A stretch of 64,000 nt of DNA. Origin: Parasedimentitalea psychrophila (GTDB lineage Bacteria; Pseudomonadota; Alphaproteobacteria; Rhodobacterales; Rhodobacteraceae). The stretch spans positions 992,001-1,056,000 of the forward strand of contig NZ_CP127247.1 in the NCBI RefSeq assembly GCF_030285785.1. The letters are read 5' to 3'. Shown in pieces: positions 1-8,705 of this stretch. A program made the position numbers and the translations under genes. Under the pieces are notes generated by a model. It worked only from the letters and a program-made list of their open reading frames with translations, did no database searches and was not told where the DNA came from. The stretch's first letter is position 1; the number at the start of each line of letters is the position of its first letter.

Positions 1-81
1 CTCTTTCTTGAGGAGACGGAACTGCTTATGGTCGCTGGAAAAGTACCATCCGACAGGAGCTTATAGCTCAGGAGACACAGA

Positions 82-1071
82 ATGCGGCTGACATGTCCAA
101 ACTGCGACGCCCAATACGAGGTCCCGGACGAGGTCATTCCGCCCGAAGGCCGGGACGTGCAATGCTCCAACTGCGGCGATACCTGGTATCAGACCGGCGC
201 CAATGCCGCCGCAGCCGCGGCGCTTGATGTCTCACCCGAAGCCGCGCCAGCTCAGTCCGATCTCGCCGCAGAGCAGCCCGCAGAACATCTTGCAGAACAA
301 CTCACTGGGCAAACCATCCGGCAAGCCGACGCAAAGCAGGCTCAGCAAGACGCGGCCAATGATGAAGACACGCAGCCGCAGCCCGCAGCCGCAGCGCCTT
401 TGGCGGACCCGACTCCAGCCCCTGAACCGGATGTTGCCGCCGCGCCCGAAGCTGAAATCGACATGGAACCAGCTGCCGAGGATGACCCGGACGAGGTCCC
501 GGTTGAAGCACCTGTAGAGGCGCCGGCCCATACCGGGCTGGCGCGTGGAATGGATCCCTCGGTCACCGGTATTTTACGCGAAGAAGCCAAGCGCGAAGCC
601 CAGCTGAGAGCCGCCGAAGGCACCGGTCTGGAATCCCAGCCGGATCTGGGTCTGGATGCGGAACCCGAAGACGAGGTCTCGCGGCGGGCCCACCAGGCAC
701 GCGATCGCATGGCACGGCTAAAGGGCGAGAACCCGGCCCTTCTGGCGGCTGCCGAAAGCGGCTCACGGCGCGGGTTGCTGCCGGATATAGAGGAAATAAA
801 CTCAACCCTGCGGGCCAGTGGCGCCCCTGCGGGAGCGGCCTCCATTGCGCCGGAAGCAGGCCACCCACCCCGCCGCAAAAGCGGATTTTCGCGCGGCTTT
901 GCCCTTGTCATCTTGCTGATGCTTGCTCTGGTTCTGACCTACACCAACGCGCCTCAAATCGCGAACACCCTGCCGCAGGCAGATCCTTACCTCAGTTCCT
1001 ATGTGGCCTCGGTTGATAAGGCCCGCCTGTGGCTAGACGCCAAGGTAAGCGGCTTGCAGCCCAGCCAATAG
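82..1071 (+). CDS. Zinc-ribbon domain membrane protein (MJ0042-type finger)
   Basis: The first 36 residues form a zinc ribbon with two CxxC knuckles (CPNC at residues 5-8, CSNC at 28-31), as in the MJ0042/zinc_ribbon_5 family. A long low-complexity Ala/Pro/Glu-rich linker follows (about 40-150), then a charged segment, one transmembrane helix at about 272-288 and a short C-terminal tail. The layout suggests a cytoplasmic metal-binding head tethered to the inner membrane. The ATG at 82 follows AGGAGA at 71-76. The 81 bases before it hold no supportable gene. The molecular role is unknown. Confidence 0.85.
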   Translation: MRLTCPNCDAQYEVPDEVIPPEGRDVQCSNCGDTWYQTGANAAAAAALDVSPEAAPAQSDLAAEQPAEHLAEQLTGQTIRQADAKQAQQDAANDEDTQPQPAAAAPLADPTPAPEPDVAAAPEAEIDMEPAAEDDPDEVPVEAPVEAPAHTGLARGMDPSVTGILREEAKREAQLRAAEGTGLESQPDLGLDAEPEDEVSRRAHQARDRMARLKGENPALLAAAESGSRRGLLPDIEEINSTLRASGAPAGAASIAPEAGHPPRRKSGFSRGFALVILLMLALVLTYTNAPQIANTLPQADPYLSSYVASVDKARLWLDAKVSGLQPSQ

Positions 1072-1191
1072 CCCGCAAAGCCCCAGTTTTCTGCACCGGA
1101 TTTCCGCACCGAATTTCTGGACTGGCGCGGGCCCATGATAACCGCCAAGGCCACAGGGGGAGGGCAAGGGCAGGTGTTTTGGCAGCTGTAG

Positions 1192-1211
1192 GGTGCGTGC
1201 TTGCACGCACC
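1192..1211 (+). repeat. REP-like palindrome GGTGCGTGC-TT-GCACGCACC
   Basis: Perfect 9-bp inverted repeat around a 2-nt centre, preceded by GTAG. The same palindrome with a CA centre occurs at 5291-5310 in the opposite orientation, judged by the flanking GTAGG. It lies in the 192-bp gap between the convergent zinc-ribbon gene and the TIGR02302 gene, where it could also act as a terminator-type hairpin. It resembles REP elements mobilised by REP-associated tyrosine transposases; no such transposase is in the window. Confidence 0.75.
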
Positions 1212-1263
1212 ATGCCTGTTAAGTCGGTGCGCATCAAACCGGGGCACATCAAACCGGAGCGGC

Positions 1264-3879
1264 TCAGAACCGGTCCAGCAACCGCCGCAGATAGCCGCGC
1301 TCGCCCTCACTGCGCTGACGCTCATCCGCCCGGCGGCGAATTTCTTCCAGCAGATCCCAGGCCCGGCGATAGGCAGGGCCTGCGCCGATACGGCTGCCGT
1401 CATCACCAGCTCCATCTCCGCCCTCGGGCTGGTCCCGGCCCAGCGGGTCCATCCGGCTGCCCTGACTGGCAGAGTTGCGACCTGACTGGCTGCCGGCCTG
1501 ACCGGGCTGCTGCTCTGCCAGCGCCTCGCCCAACGCGCGCATACCCTCGCGCAGCCGTTCCATCGCCTCGGCCTGCTGGTCGATTGCTTCGGCATAATCG
1601 CCCTGCTCCAGTGCCTCTTGGGCGCCATCCATCGCCCGCCCGGCGTCTTCCAAGGACTGCCGCGTGGCATCGCCCTCTTCGCTGCTGCCCAGCGGCAGGC
1701 CGTTTTGCTGCCGCTGCAATTCCTCGCGCAGCGCTTGCTGGCGCTCAGCCAGAGAGCCACCCGGCGGTTGTGCCCCGTCCTGACCCCGACCCGACTGGGC
1801 AGTGCCATCCTGACCTTCCTGCGCGCCGCCCTGCTGTTGGCCCTGCTGGCTGTCGCCGCCCTGCCCGCCCTCATGGCTTTGACCCTGCCCCAAGCCACCA
1901 TTGCGGCCCTGATTCTTCTCGCTCTCGCCCTTGCCGGCCCCGGGATTGAACTGCTCCTGCAGATCGCGGAATGCCTGATCCGACAGCCCCTGCTGCTGTT
2001 TCAGCGTCTCCGCCAGCCCTTCCATCGCCTGCTGACCTTCACTGCCACCTTGGCCTTGCTGGCTTTCGGTGATCCGCATGTTTTCCATCATCTGCTGCAA
2101 TTCCTGCAACGCCTGCTCGGCCTCGGCCATGCGGCCCTGCTCCATCAGCTCCTGAATGCGGTCCATCATCGCCTGCAGGTCATCCTGTGACAGCTGCATC
2201 ATATTCTCGGGCAGTTCGCCCTGTTCCATCACCTCGCCGTTGGCCTCGGCCTGACGCTGTAGCTGGCGCATGTAATCCTCGGTCGCCTGGCGCAGCTCCT
2301 GCATCAGCTCGGCGATTTCCTGATCACTGGCGCCGTCGCGCATCGCCTGGCTCAGCCGTTCCCGCGCCCGCCGCAACCGCGCCAGCGCGTCCCCCACATC
2401 GCCGTCTTCCAGTATCAGCGCCAGATCCCAAAGCGCGGTGGCAATCTCGTCCTGGTGCTGCGGGCTCAACCCGACCGCAGTGTAGCTTTCCAGCCGTCGC
2501 AGGATTATCCGCATCCGCAAATAGGCTGACGGGCTGCGAAACTGCCGCTCGGGATGATGGGTCAGCGCCCGCATGATCTGCGCCACCCGGCGCGCATTGC
2601 TGCGCGCCCACAGCAGATCACGCCGCTGTTCCACCACCGCCGCTGCCAGCGGATCAAAGAACCGCCGCGCCAGCAGCTTTGCCCCAAACCCCGGTGCTGC
2701 GCCCCGTTGCTCGGCGCCATCTCGCGCCTCAAAACTGTAGACCACCGGCAGGTTGGCCCAAGGATACTGCGAGAAATCATCAATCAGATGTTCGGTAAAA
2801 TCGCGCCGGTCCCCGGTTAGCGGCAACGGCAGATCCAGGATAATGTCGCCGCGCGGGTCGGGATCAGCTGCCAGCCCGTGACGGCGATCCAGCGCCAGCA
2901 GGTCCAGCGCAATCCGCACCTCGCCCCCAGCAATCCCATAGTCATCCACAGCCGCAAACGGCAGCGACATGGTACCATCCGGCTCTATCTCGGTCTGACC
3001 CGCCACCGAGATCTGCGGCGGGCTGTCCGCAATCACCTCGACCTGCCAGCTCTGCCCGCCAGCGCCCTCAATCGTCAGTTCCCCGGCCTGGGTCACTGCA
3101 AACTCCTGCTGCGCATCCGCCGAAGGCTGCTCTGCGCTGCGACCAGACACCGACTCGGCCAGCGTCAGCGCCCCCTCCTGACCGTAAAACCGCAGCGTCA
3201 CCCTTGTGCCCTGAGGCAGCGTCAGAACCGCGCCTTCAGCGTCATTCAGATACAGCGTCGGCAACCCAGTATAGCGCGGCGGCTGCAACCAGCCCTCCCA
3301 GCTCGGGCCGCTCATTGCGCTAGCCGCTCCCGCCCCCAGATCAGCCACCGTGCCCAGCCGCCAAATCGAGCCGAACAGCAGCGCAACCACCAGCGCCAGC
3401 AGTGCCACAAACCGCAGCGCATAAGGATCCGCCGCCGCGATCCGCAAATTGGGCTGCGGTGCGCGGGCCTTGGCCGCACGCGCCGCCATCCGCAGCTGAT
3501 GTGCCTGCCACAGCTCTGTTGAGGCGGCGTCGTCGCGGCCAATGGCCTGCGCATCCATCAGTGCATTGATGGGCCGCCCCGGCAGGGTTTCATCCAGACG
3601 CGCCAGTGCCTGCGCCCGGCTCGGCCAGCGCAGGTGCCGCAGCCCCCAAATCAGACTTGCCACTGCGACCAGCAGGGACACAATCACCCCCGCCCAGACC
3701 AGCTCGACCGGCAGCACTTCGTGCAGCCCCAGCATCAGCAATGCCAGCGCCAGCATGACAATCGATGCCAGCGGCCAAAAGGCCCGCAGGCTGGTTTCCG
3801 CAATCATCCCCAACCGCGTCAGCCGGATTGGCCAGTGCAGCTGTTTCAGCTTTGCCTTGGATCCGGGTGATATAGCCAT
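1264..3879 (-). CDS. TIGR02302 / DUF4175 family membrane protein
   Basis: An 871-residue protein. Two hydrophobic helices lie near the N-terminus (about 34-51 and 57-79) and a third at about 153-172. A beta-rich extracytoplasmic-looking region follows, then a long Gln/Glu/Gly-rich coiled-coil stretch (roughly 510-830) with many Q-G-Q runs. This architecture and the position directly downstream of lysA match the alphaproteobacterial TIGR02302 (DUF4175) family, whose function is unestablished. The ATG at 3879 starts 39 bp after the lysA stop, so co-transcription with lysA is likely. A role in the cell envelope is inference from topology only. Confidence 0.9.
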   Translation of the reverse strand: MAISPGSKAKLKQLHWPIRLTRLGMIAETSLRAFWPLASIVMLALALLMLGLHEVLPVELVWAGVIVSLLVAVASLIWGLRHLRWPSRAQALARLDETLPGRPINALMDAQAIGRDDAASTELWQAHQLRMAARAAKARAPQPNLRIAAADPYALRFVALLALVVALLFGSIWRLGTVADLGAGAASAMSGPSWEGWLQPPRYTGLPTLYLNDAEGAVLTLPQGTRVTLRFYGQEGALTLAESVSGRSAEQPSADAQQEFAVTQAGELTIEGAGGQSWQVEVIADSPPQISVAGQTEIEPDGTMSLPFAAVDDYGIAGGEVRIALDLLALDRRHGLAADPDPRGDIILDLPLPLTGDRRDFTEHLIDDFSQYPWANLPVVYSFEARDGAEQRGAAPGFGAKLLARRFFDPLAAAVVEQRRDLLWARSNARRVAQIMRALTHHPERQFRSPSAYLRMRIILRRLESYTAVGLSPQHQDEIATALWDLALILEDGDVGDALARLRRARERLSQAMRDGASDQEIAELMQELRQATEDYMRQLQRQAEANGEVMEQGELPENMMQLSQDDLQAMMDRIQELMEQGRMAEAEQALQELQQMMENMRITESQQGQGGSEGQQAMEGLAETLKQQQGLSDQAFRDLQEQFNPGAGKGESEKNQGRNGGLGQGQSHEGGQGGDSQQGQQQGGAQEGQDGTAQSGRGQDGAQPPGGSLAERQQALREELQRQQNGLPLGSSEEGDATRQSLEDAGRAMDGAQEALEQGDYAEAIDQQAEAMERLREGMRALGEALAEQQPGQAGSQSGRNSASQGSRMDPLGRDQPEGGDGAGDDGSRIGAGPAYRRAWDLLEEIRRRADERQRSEGERGYLRRLLDRF

Positions 3880-3918
3880 ATCTGCAACGTCTCCAACCGG
3901 CTCATGCGCAGTATCGCG

Positions 3919-5187
3919 TCAGAGCCATTCTGGTATGCTATCGCGATTTATCATTTCGTCAAAGCTCGGCCTTGCGCGGATAACCGCGAATTGATCGCCA
4001 TGCACCAGAACCTCGGGGATCAGAGGGCGCGAATTGTATTCGCTGGCCATCACCGCGCCATAAGCCCCGGCACTGCGAAAGGCGATCAGATCATCCGCCG
4101 CCAGCGGCGCCATGTCGCGCTGCTTGGCAAAGGTATCGCCACTTTCGCAGACCGGGCCAACGATATCATAGGGCTGGCTCTCGACGCCGACGGCGGGCTC
4201 GACGACCGGCACGATATCGTGATGCGCCTCATACATTGCCGGGCGGATCAGATCGTTCATGGCGCCGTCGATGATCAGAAACTTCCGGTCCTCGCCGGAT
4301 TTTACATAAATCACCTTGCTGACCAGAAGACCCGCATTACCAGCGATCAACCGACCCGGCTCAATCTCGATCTCACAGCCCAGATGACCCAGAGTTTTCT
4401 TGATCAGCGCGCCATATTCCACCGGCAGTGGTGGCGCCGCGTTGGATTGGCTGTGGTAGGGAATGCCCAGCCCGCCACCCAGATCCAGACGCCGGATGTT
4501 ATGGCCCTCGCTGCGCAGCTGCTCGGTCAACTCGGCCACCTTCTGATAGGCCTGCTCAAACGGCTCCAGCTCGGTCAGCTGTGATCCGATATGCACGTCG
4601 ATGCCGATAACATCCAATCCGGGCAGTGAGGCCGCATGGGCATAGACCGCTGAGGCCCGCGAAATAGGAATGCCGAATTTGTTCTCGGATTTTCCAGTGG
4701 CGATCTTGGCATGGGTCTTGGCATCCACATCCGGGTTCACCCGCACGGTGATCGGCGCCACCGCGCCCAGCTCCAGCGCCACCGCGTTGATCACTTCCAT
4801 CTCGGGCTCGGATTCGACGTTGAACTGGCGGATACCACCACTCAGCGCCACCCGGATTTCCTCAGCCGTCTTGCCGACGCCGGAAAACACGATTTTGTCG
4901 CCCGGCACGCCTGCCGCCTTGGCGCGCAGGTATTCGCCCTGGCTGACCACATCCATACCGGCACCCACCTGCGCCAGCGTTTTCAGAATGGCCTGATTGC
5001 TGGCCGCCTTCATCGCATAACAAACCAGATGGTCGATGCCCTCCAGCGCCTCATCAAACAGCCTGAAGTGCCGCTGCAGCGTGGCGGTGGAATAGACATA
5101 AAACGGCGTGCCCACGGCAGCCGCGATCTCGGCCACCGGAACATCCTCGGCGTAGAGCGCGCCGTCGCGGTAAAGAAAATGATCCAT
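3919..5187 (-). CDS. lysA: Diaminopimelate decarboxylase
   Basis: PLP-dependent fold-type III (alanine-racemase-like) enzyme that decarboxylates meso-diaminopimelate to L-lysine in the cytoplasm. The N-terminal barrel carries the PLP lysine in CYAMK at residues 56-60, then the Gly-rich phosphate loop LGGGLGIPY, the EPGR motif, and the C-terminal CESGDTF substrate/dimer motif. I chose the ATG at 5187 (422 aa, beginning MDHFLYRDG) over a TTG ten codons upstream because family members begin there; neither start has a strong ribosome-binding site. It follows the small lipoprotein gene after about 330 bp of repeats and precedes the TIGR02302 gene. Confidence 0.96.
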   Translation of the reverse strand: MDHFLYRDGALYAEDVPVAEIAAAVGTPFYVYSTATLQRHFRLFDEALEGIDHLVCYAMKAASNQAILKTLAQVGAGMDVVSQGEYLRAKAAGVPGDKIVFSGVGKTAEEIRVALSGGIRQFNVESEPEMEVINAVALELGAVAPITVRVNPDVDAKTHAKIATGKSENKFGIPISRASAVYAHAASLPGLDVIGIDVHIGSQLTELEPFEQAYQKVAELTEQLRSEGHNIRRLDLGGGLGIPYHSQSNAAPPLPVEYGALIKKTLGHLGCEIEIEPGRLIAGNAGLLVSKVIYVKSGEDRKFLIIDGAMNDLIRPAMYEAHHDIVPVVEPAVGVESQPYDIVGPVCESGDTFAKQRDMAPLAADDLIAFRSAGAYGAVMASEYNSRPLIPEVLVHGDQFAVIRARPSFDEMINRDSIPEWL

Positions 5188-5290
5188 GCCAGCGCGATAG
5201 CCAAAGTGGCAGCTCAAATCAAATGATTCCGCCCGCTTTCAGTTGATATCACCCAGTGTGCCACCTGTGAGCCGCGCCATTTCTCCACGT

Positions 5291-5310
5291 GGTGCGTGCC
5301 AGCACGCACC
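5291..5310 (-). repeat. REP-like palindrome GGTGCGTGC-CA-GCACGCACC
   Basis: Second copy of the palindrome at 1192-1211, inverted relative to it: on the minus strand it reads GTAGG then GTGCGTGC-TG-GCACGCACC. It sits upstream of lysA, so the two copies bracket lysA and the TIGR02302 gene. Confidence 0.75.
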
Positions 5311-5346
5311 CTACGAGAGACTCCAACACCCGCCCCGGCCCAAAAC

Positions 5347-5446
5347 TTCTTCTTGTCCAAAATACCTCAGGGGTGAATGAGGGGCCCCCTCCTGGGCGCC
5401 TCAGAGGGGGCAGCGCCCCCAAATGCACCGCGCGTCAGCGCGGTGC
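5347..5446 (-). repeat. Composite intergenic repeat: AAAATAC box plus two hairpins
   Basis: This fills most of the roughly 330-bp gap between lysA and the lipoprotein gene. 5347-5379 (minus strand) matches 17705-17737 at 31 of 33 positions, sharing ATTCACCCCTGAGGTATTTT and ACAAGAAGAAG. Beside it are two hairpins: GGGGGC-AGC-GCCCCC at 5406-5420 and GCACCGCGC-GTCA-GCGCGGTGC at 5425-5446. No open frame of interest is present. It is a dispersed repeat that may also end transcription. Confidence 0.7.
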
Positions 5447-5516
5447 TACGCCCGCCTCTGAACTGGCCCCATCAGGGCACGTTCCAGAGGCGGCAGAACC
5501 TTGTTTCAAAGCGACC

Positions 5517-5693
5517 TCAGAACCCGAGGTACAGGCTCAACGGGCCTTTGTGCAATCCCAGGCTGCCGCCCGCATAGACGCCACTGTCAGAGATCCCAAC
5601 CCCAGCATTCAGCGAGGGTTGCACCGGTTCTCCATCCACGCCACAGGCGCTCAAAACAACAAAAGCTATCGCCGATAAGATCCAATTACGCAT
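5517..5693 (-). CDS. Small lipoprotein between argH and lysA
   Basis: A 58-residue product with a typical lipoprotein signal: MRN, a hydrophobic core, and lipobox LSAC with Cys at residue 17. The mature part has only about 42 residues and is Gly/Ser-rich. The ATG at 5693 is preceded by AAGGAGG seven bases upstream, which fixes the start; longer in-frame extensions are not needed. It starts 50 bp after the argH stop. A small lipoprotein at this position between argH and lysA is common in Roseobacters. Function is unknown. Confidence 0.85.
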   Translation of the reverse strand: MRNWILSAIAFVVLSACGVDGEPVQPSLNAGVGISDSGVYAGGSLGLHKGPLSLYLGF

Positions 5694-5743
5694 TGTCCGA
5701 CCTCCTTCAATACCCCAGCCAATACCCCTCCTGCCAGAGAGGG

Positions 5744-7138
5744 TCACGCTCCGAGGATTTCGCTCCAACGCGCCACCTGCTGACGCACCTGCGCCGGGGC
5801 GGTGCCACCATAAGACATCCGTGAATTCACCGAGTTCTGCACCCCCAGCACAGTGAAGATGTCTGCAGTGATGCCCGCATGCACCCCCTGCATATCCGCA
5901 AGGCTCAGATCCGGCAGATCACAGCCGCGATCTTCGGCCATCGCCACCAGCGTTCCCGTCACATGATGTGCATCGCGGAACGGCACCTTCAGCACCCGCA
6001 CCATCCAGTCGGCCAGATCGGTGGCGGTCGAGAAGCCCGAGCCGGCAGCCGCCGCCAGCTCAACGCGGTTGGCGGTCATATCCTTGACCATGCCCTCCAT
6101 CGCCGCCAGCGCCAGCATCCAGTTGTCGGCGGCGTCGAACACCTGTTCCTTGTCTTCCTGCATATCCTTGGAATAGGCCAGCGGCAGGCCCTTCATCACC
6201 ATCATCAGCGCCGTGTTGGCACCAAAGATCCGGCCCACCTTGGCGCGAATCAGCTCAGCCGCATCCGGATTCTTTTTCTGCGGCATGATCGACGACCCGG
6301 TCGAGAACCGGTCCGACAGGGTGACAAAACGGAACTGCGCGGTGGACCAGATCACCAGCTCTTCGGCAAATCGGCTCAGGTGCATGGCACAGATCGAGGC
6401 AGTGCTGAGAAACTCCAGCGCAAAATCCCGGTCACTGACCGCATCCAGCGAGTTTGCTGCGGGGCGGTCAAAGCCCAGCGCTGTGGCGGTCATGTCACGG
6501 TCGATGGGAAACGAGGTCCCCGCCAGCGCCGCAGCCCCCAGCGGTGATTCGTTCATCCGGGCGCGGGCATCGCGGACCCGGCTCAGGTCCCGACCAAACA
6601 TTTCCACATAGGCCATCATGTGATGCCCCCAGGTCACCGGCTGCGCCACCTGCAGGTGGGTGAAGCCGGGCATCACCCAATCGGCACCGGCCTCGGCCTG
6701 CGCCAGCAGTGCTTTGATCAGTGCCAGAATGCCGCTTTCAGCCGCATCCAGCTGGTCGCGCACCCAGAGTTTAAAGTCGGTGGCGACCTGATCATTGCGC
6801 GACCGGCCAGTGTGCAGGCGGCCAGCCGGTTCCCCGATGATATCCTTCAGGCGCGCCTCTACATTCATGTGAATGTCTTCCAGCGCGGTGGAAAACTGAA
6901 AAGTTCCACTCTCAATTTCTGACAATACGGTGAGCAGGCCTTCCCTGATCGCCTCGGCATCGTTATCGGTGATCACGCCTGTTGCGGCCAACATCGCCGC
7001 ATGGGCCCTGGAGCCGGCAATGTCCTGCGCCGCCATTCGCTGATCGTACCCGATCGAGGCGTTGATCGCCTCCATGATCGCGTCCGGGCCAGCGGCAAAG
7101 CGGCCGCCCCACATCTGGTTCGAGGATTGGTCTGTCAT
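5744..7138 (-). CDS. argH: Argininosuccinate lyase
   Basis: Cleaves argininosuccinate to arginine and fumarate, the last step of arginine synthesis. The 464-residue length is normal. Diagnostic sites: the [11 protein letters not shown] motif at about 108-117, TH at 160-161, and the fumarase/aspartase signature [11 protein letters not shown] at 281-291 holding the catalytic serine loop. The ATG at 7138 ([14 protein letters not shown]) agrees with the family start. It is divergent from the thioredoxin-like gene with only 21 bp between start codons, so the two promoters must overlap one another or the coding sequences. Confidence 0.97.
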   Translation of the reverse strand: MTDQSSNQMWGGRFAAGPDAIMEAINASIGYDQRMAAQDIAGSRAHAAMLAATGVITDNDAEAIREGLLTVLSEIESGTFQFSTALEDIHMNVEARLKDIIGEPAGRLHTGRSRNDQVATDFKLWVRDQLDAAESGILALIKALLAQAEAGADWVMPGFTHLQVAQPVTWGHHMMAYVEMFGRDLSRVRDARARMNESPLGAAALAGTSFPIDRDMTATALGFDRPAANSLDAVSDRDFALEFLSTASICAMHLSRFAEELVIWSTAQFRFVTLSDRFSTGSSIMPQKKNPDAAELIRAKVGRIFGANTALMMVMKGLPLAYSKDMQEDKEQVFDAADNWMLALAAMEGMVKDMTANRVELAAAAGSGFSTATDLADWMVRVLKVPFRDAHHVTGTLVAMAEDRGCDLPDLSLADMQGVHAGITADIFTVLGVQNSVNSRMSYGGTAPAQVRQQVARWSEILGA

Positions 7139-7159
7139 GGTAAGATACCCGGAGATAAA

Positions 7160-7723
7160 ATGCGTCTGTTACGTCTGATCCCCCTTTATATCGCCCTGAG
7201 CCTGGGTGCAAATGCCGCCCTTGCTGTCGAGATCTCGGATCTTGAGGCGCTGCGCCTTGGCGACATGAAGAAACTGAATTTTCACAGCACCCCAATGGAG
7301 GTCTCAGACAAAGCGTTTTTCTTGGAAGACGATACTGGCACCGGCACTCTGGCCGACTATCAGGGGAAAATCATCCTGCTGAACTTCTGGGCGACCTGGT
7401 GCGCCCCCTGCCGCGCCGAAATGCCGATGCTGTCGGAACTGCAGGCGGAACTGGGCGGCGATGATTTTGAGGTGCTGACCCTGGCCACCGGCCGTAACTC
7501 CCCGGCTGGTATCGTCAAGTTCTTTGCCGAGGCTGGCATCACCAACTTGCCCCGCCATCAGGATCCAAAACAGGCACTGGCCCGTGAAATGGCGGTGCTG
7601 GGGCTGCCGATCACCGTGATCCTGGATCGGAGCGGCCGCGAGATTGCCCGCCTGCGCGGCGATGCGGAATGGAACAGTGACAGTGCCAAGGCGATTCTGT
7701 CAGCCCTGATCGCCGATCAATAA
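7160..7723 (+). CDS. TlpA-family thiol:disulfide oxidoreductase
   Basis: A 187-residue exported thioredoxin-fold protein. It has a signal peptide (residues 1-22, ending NAALA) and the redox motif WCAPC at residues 80-84, followed by the cis-Pro loop GLPITVILD. This is the TlpA/ResA/CcmG class, which reduces disulfides in the periplasm, for example during cytochrome maturation. The ATG at 7160 has GGAGA 4-5 bases upstream; a longer frame overlapping argH is rejected. The specific partner is unknown. Confidence 0.9.
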   Translation: MRLLRLIPLYIALSLGANAALAVEISDLEALRLGDMKKLNFHSTPMEVSDKAFFLEDDTGTGTLADYQGKIILLNFWATWCAPCRAEMPMLSELQAELGGDDFEVLTLATGRNSPAGIVKFFAEAGITNLPRHQDPKQALAREMAVLGLPITVILDRSGREIARLRGDAEWNSDSAKAILSALIADQ

Positions 7724-7790
7724 AGCACTAGATTGTCCTCTGTGACCCGCCGCGACATCCGGGGCGGCAGCACTCCCAGAGGACAACACC

Positions 7791-8132
7791 ATGCATCCCG
7801 TTGTGTTATTGATTGGTCGGCTCCCAAATGTGATTGGCAATGTGGCGCTGCAATTGGATCACCTGCCGATCCAGTGGTTGGGTGCCCATGACCACGCCGA
7901 GGTGGTGCGACAGTTAGAGACCGAGCCCCGTATTGCCTGCGTCATTATGGGGGCCGGGCTGGACGACGGTATTCGCGGCGACCTGATCGGCATCATTGCC
8001 ACCCTGCGACCCGATGTCTGCATCCACCTGAAAGACCGCAGATCAGGGCCCGACGGGCTGGTGCCTTTTGTCGAACGGGTTGTGCAACAGGAGTTGCTAT
8101 CGCTGCCGGAGCAGATGGAATCGGCCGAGTGA
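7791..8132 (+). CDS. Conserved hypothetical protein, receiver-like in size
   Basis: A 113-residue soluble protein with alternating hydrophobic strands (VVLLIG, ACVIMGAG, DVCIHLKD). This suggests a small alpha/beta fold of response-regulator or Rossmann type, but the usual receiver Asp/Lys pattern is not convincing. The ATG at 7791 has AGAGGA upstream. The gene is monocistronic-looking and followed by the tandem palindromes at 8179-8222. Function unknown. Confidence 0.65.
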   Translation: MHPVVLLIGRLPNVIGNVALQLDHLPIQWLGAHDHAEVVRQLETEPRIACVIMGAGLDDGIRGDLIGIIATLRPDVCIHLKDRRSGPDGLVPFVERVVQQELLSLPEQMESAE

Positions 8133-8178
8133 CCTCACAATGCCTGTCAGCGCTTTTCCCAAGCCCCCCCTCGACGCC

Positions 8179-8222
8179 CGGAAAATTCGAATTTTCCGAA
8201 CCGATTTCTTAACAGAAATCGG
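8179..8222 (+). repeat. Twin palindrome repeat, copy 1
   Basis: CGGAAAATTCGAATTTTCCG (8179-8198) is a perfect 20-bp palindrome. Two bases later comes CCGATTTCT-TAAC-AGAAATCGG (8201-8222), a 9-bp stem. The identical first palindrome followed by a second, sequence-divergent palindrome occurs at 29593-29635 in the same orientation. It could act as a terminator or mRNA-stabilising hairpin for the gene ending at 8132. Confidence 0.8.
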
Positions 8223-8311
8223 AATGGCTGAATATTCCGGCCACTATTGACCCTACGCCACCTTTGACAGCCTGCCCCATTGGCCGCCACTCTGGCTGCG
8301 GGGGGAACGAT

Positions 8312-8698
8312 ATGCCATTGGAAATATTACTGGCGCTGGTTGCCGGCGGGATTTCAGTTACCGCGTTCATTTTACATATGACCGGACGTTCGGCGCTTGC
8401 CGTCATGTCCGTCGACGAGGCCCGCAGCGCCTGGCTGCGGCAGTTCCCCGAAGATGACGTCGCCCAGGTTCTGACCGCGCAAGACGGCCATGCGGCGCTA
8501 CTGCAAACCTCACAGGGGATGGGATTGGTCTGGGCCTTTGGCGCCGACACCGTCGCTCGCCCGCTGCAAGGCTGTGATCTGAGCGACCGGCCCGATGGGT
8601 TGCGCGTCAGCTTTCACGAGTTTGCTGCTCCCTCGACCCGCCTGACCCTGAGTGAAACCGAGCGTACCGACTGGCGCCTCCTGATGAGCAGGGCCTGA
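8312..8698 (+). CDS. Membrane-anchored hypothetical protein
   Basis: A 128-residue protein starting MPLEILLALVAGG. One N-terminal transmembrane helix (about 3-22) is followed by a soluble domain without recognised motifs. I prefer the ATG at 8312, after a G-rich stretch, over a GTG or ATG further upstream, because the hydrophobic anchor then sits at the N-terminus. It lies 7 bp before the sterol-desaturase-like gene and is probably co-transcribed with it. Confidence 0.65.
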   Translation: MPLEILLALVAGGISVTAFILHMTGRSALAVMSVDEARSAWLRQFPEDDVAQVLTAQDGHAALLQTSQGMGLVWAFGADTVARPLQGCDLSDRPDGLRVSFHEFAAPSTRLTLSETERTDWRLLMSRA

Positions 8699-8705
8699 GC
8701 ATTCC

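Noticed and set aside
28-66. 12-codon frame before the zinc-ribbon gene
   Set aside because: Too short, no convincing ribosome-binding site, and no coupling to the next gene.
342-911. Long minus-strand frame opposite the zinc-ribbon gene
   Set aside because: Shadow of the Ala/Pro-rich coding region; no ribosome-binding site, no family motifs, low-complexity translation.
999-1901. 300-codon minus-strand frame at the end of the TIGR02302 gene
   Set aside because: It overlaps the TIGR02302 gene in another frame; the Arg/Trp/Ser-rich translation is typical of a high-GC shadow frame.
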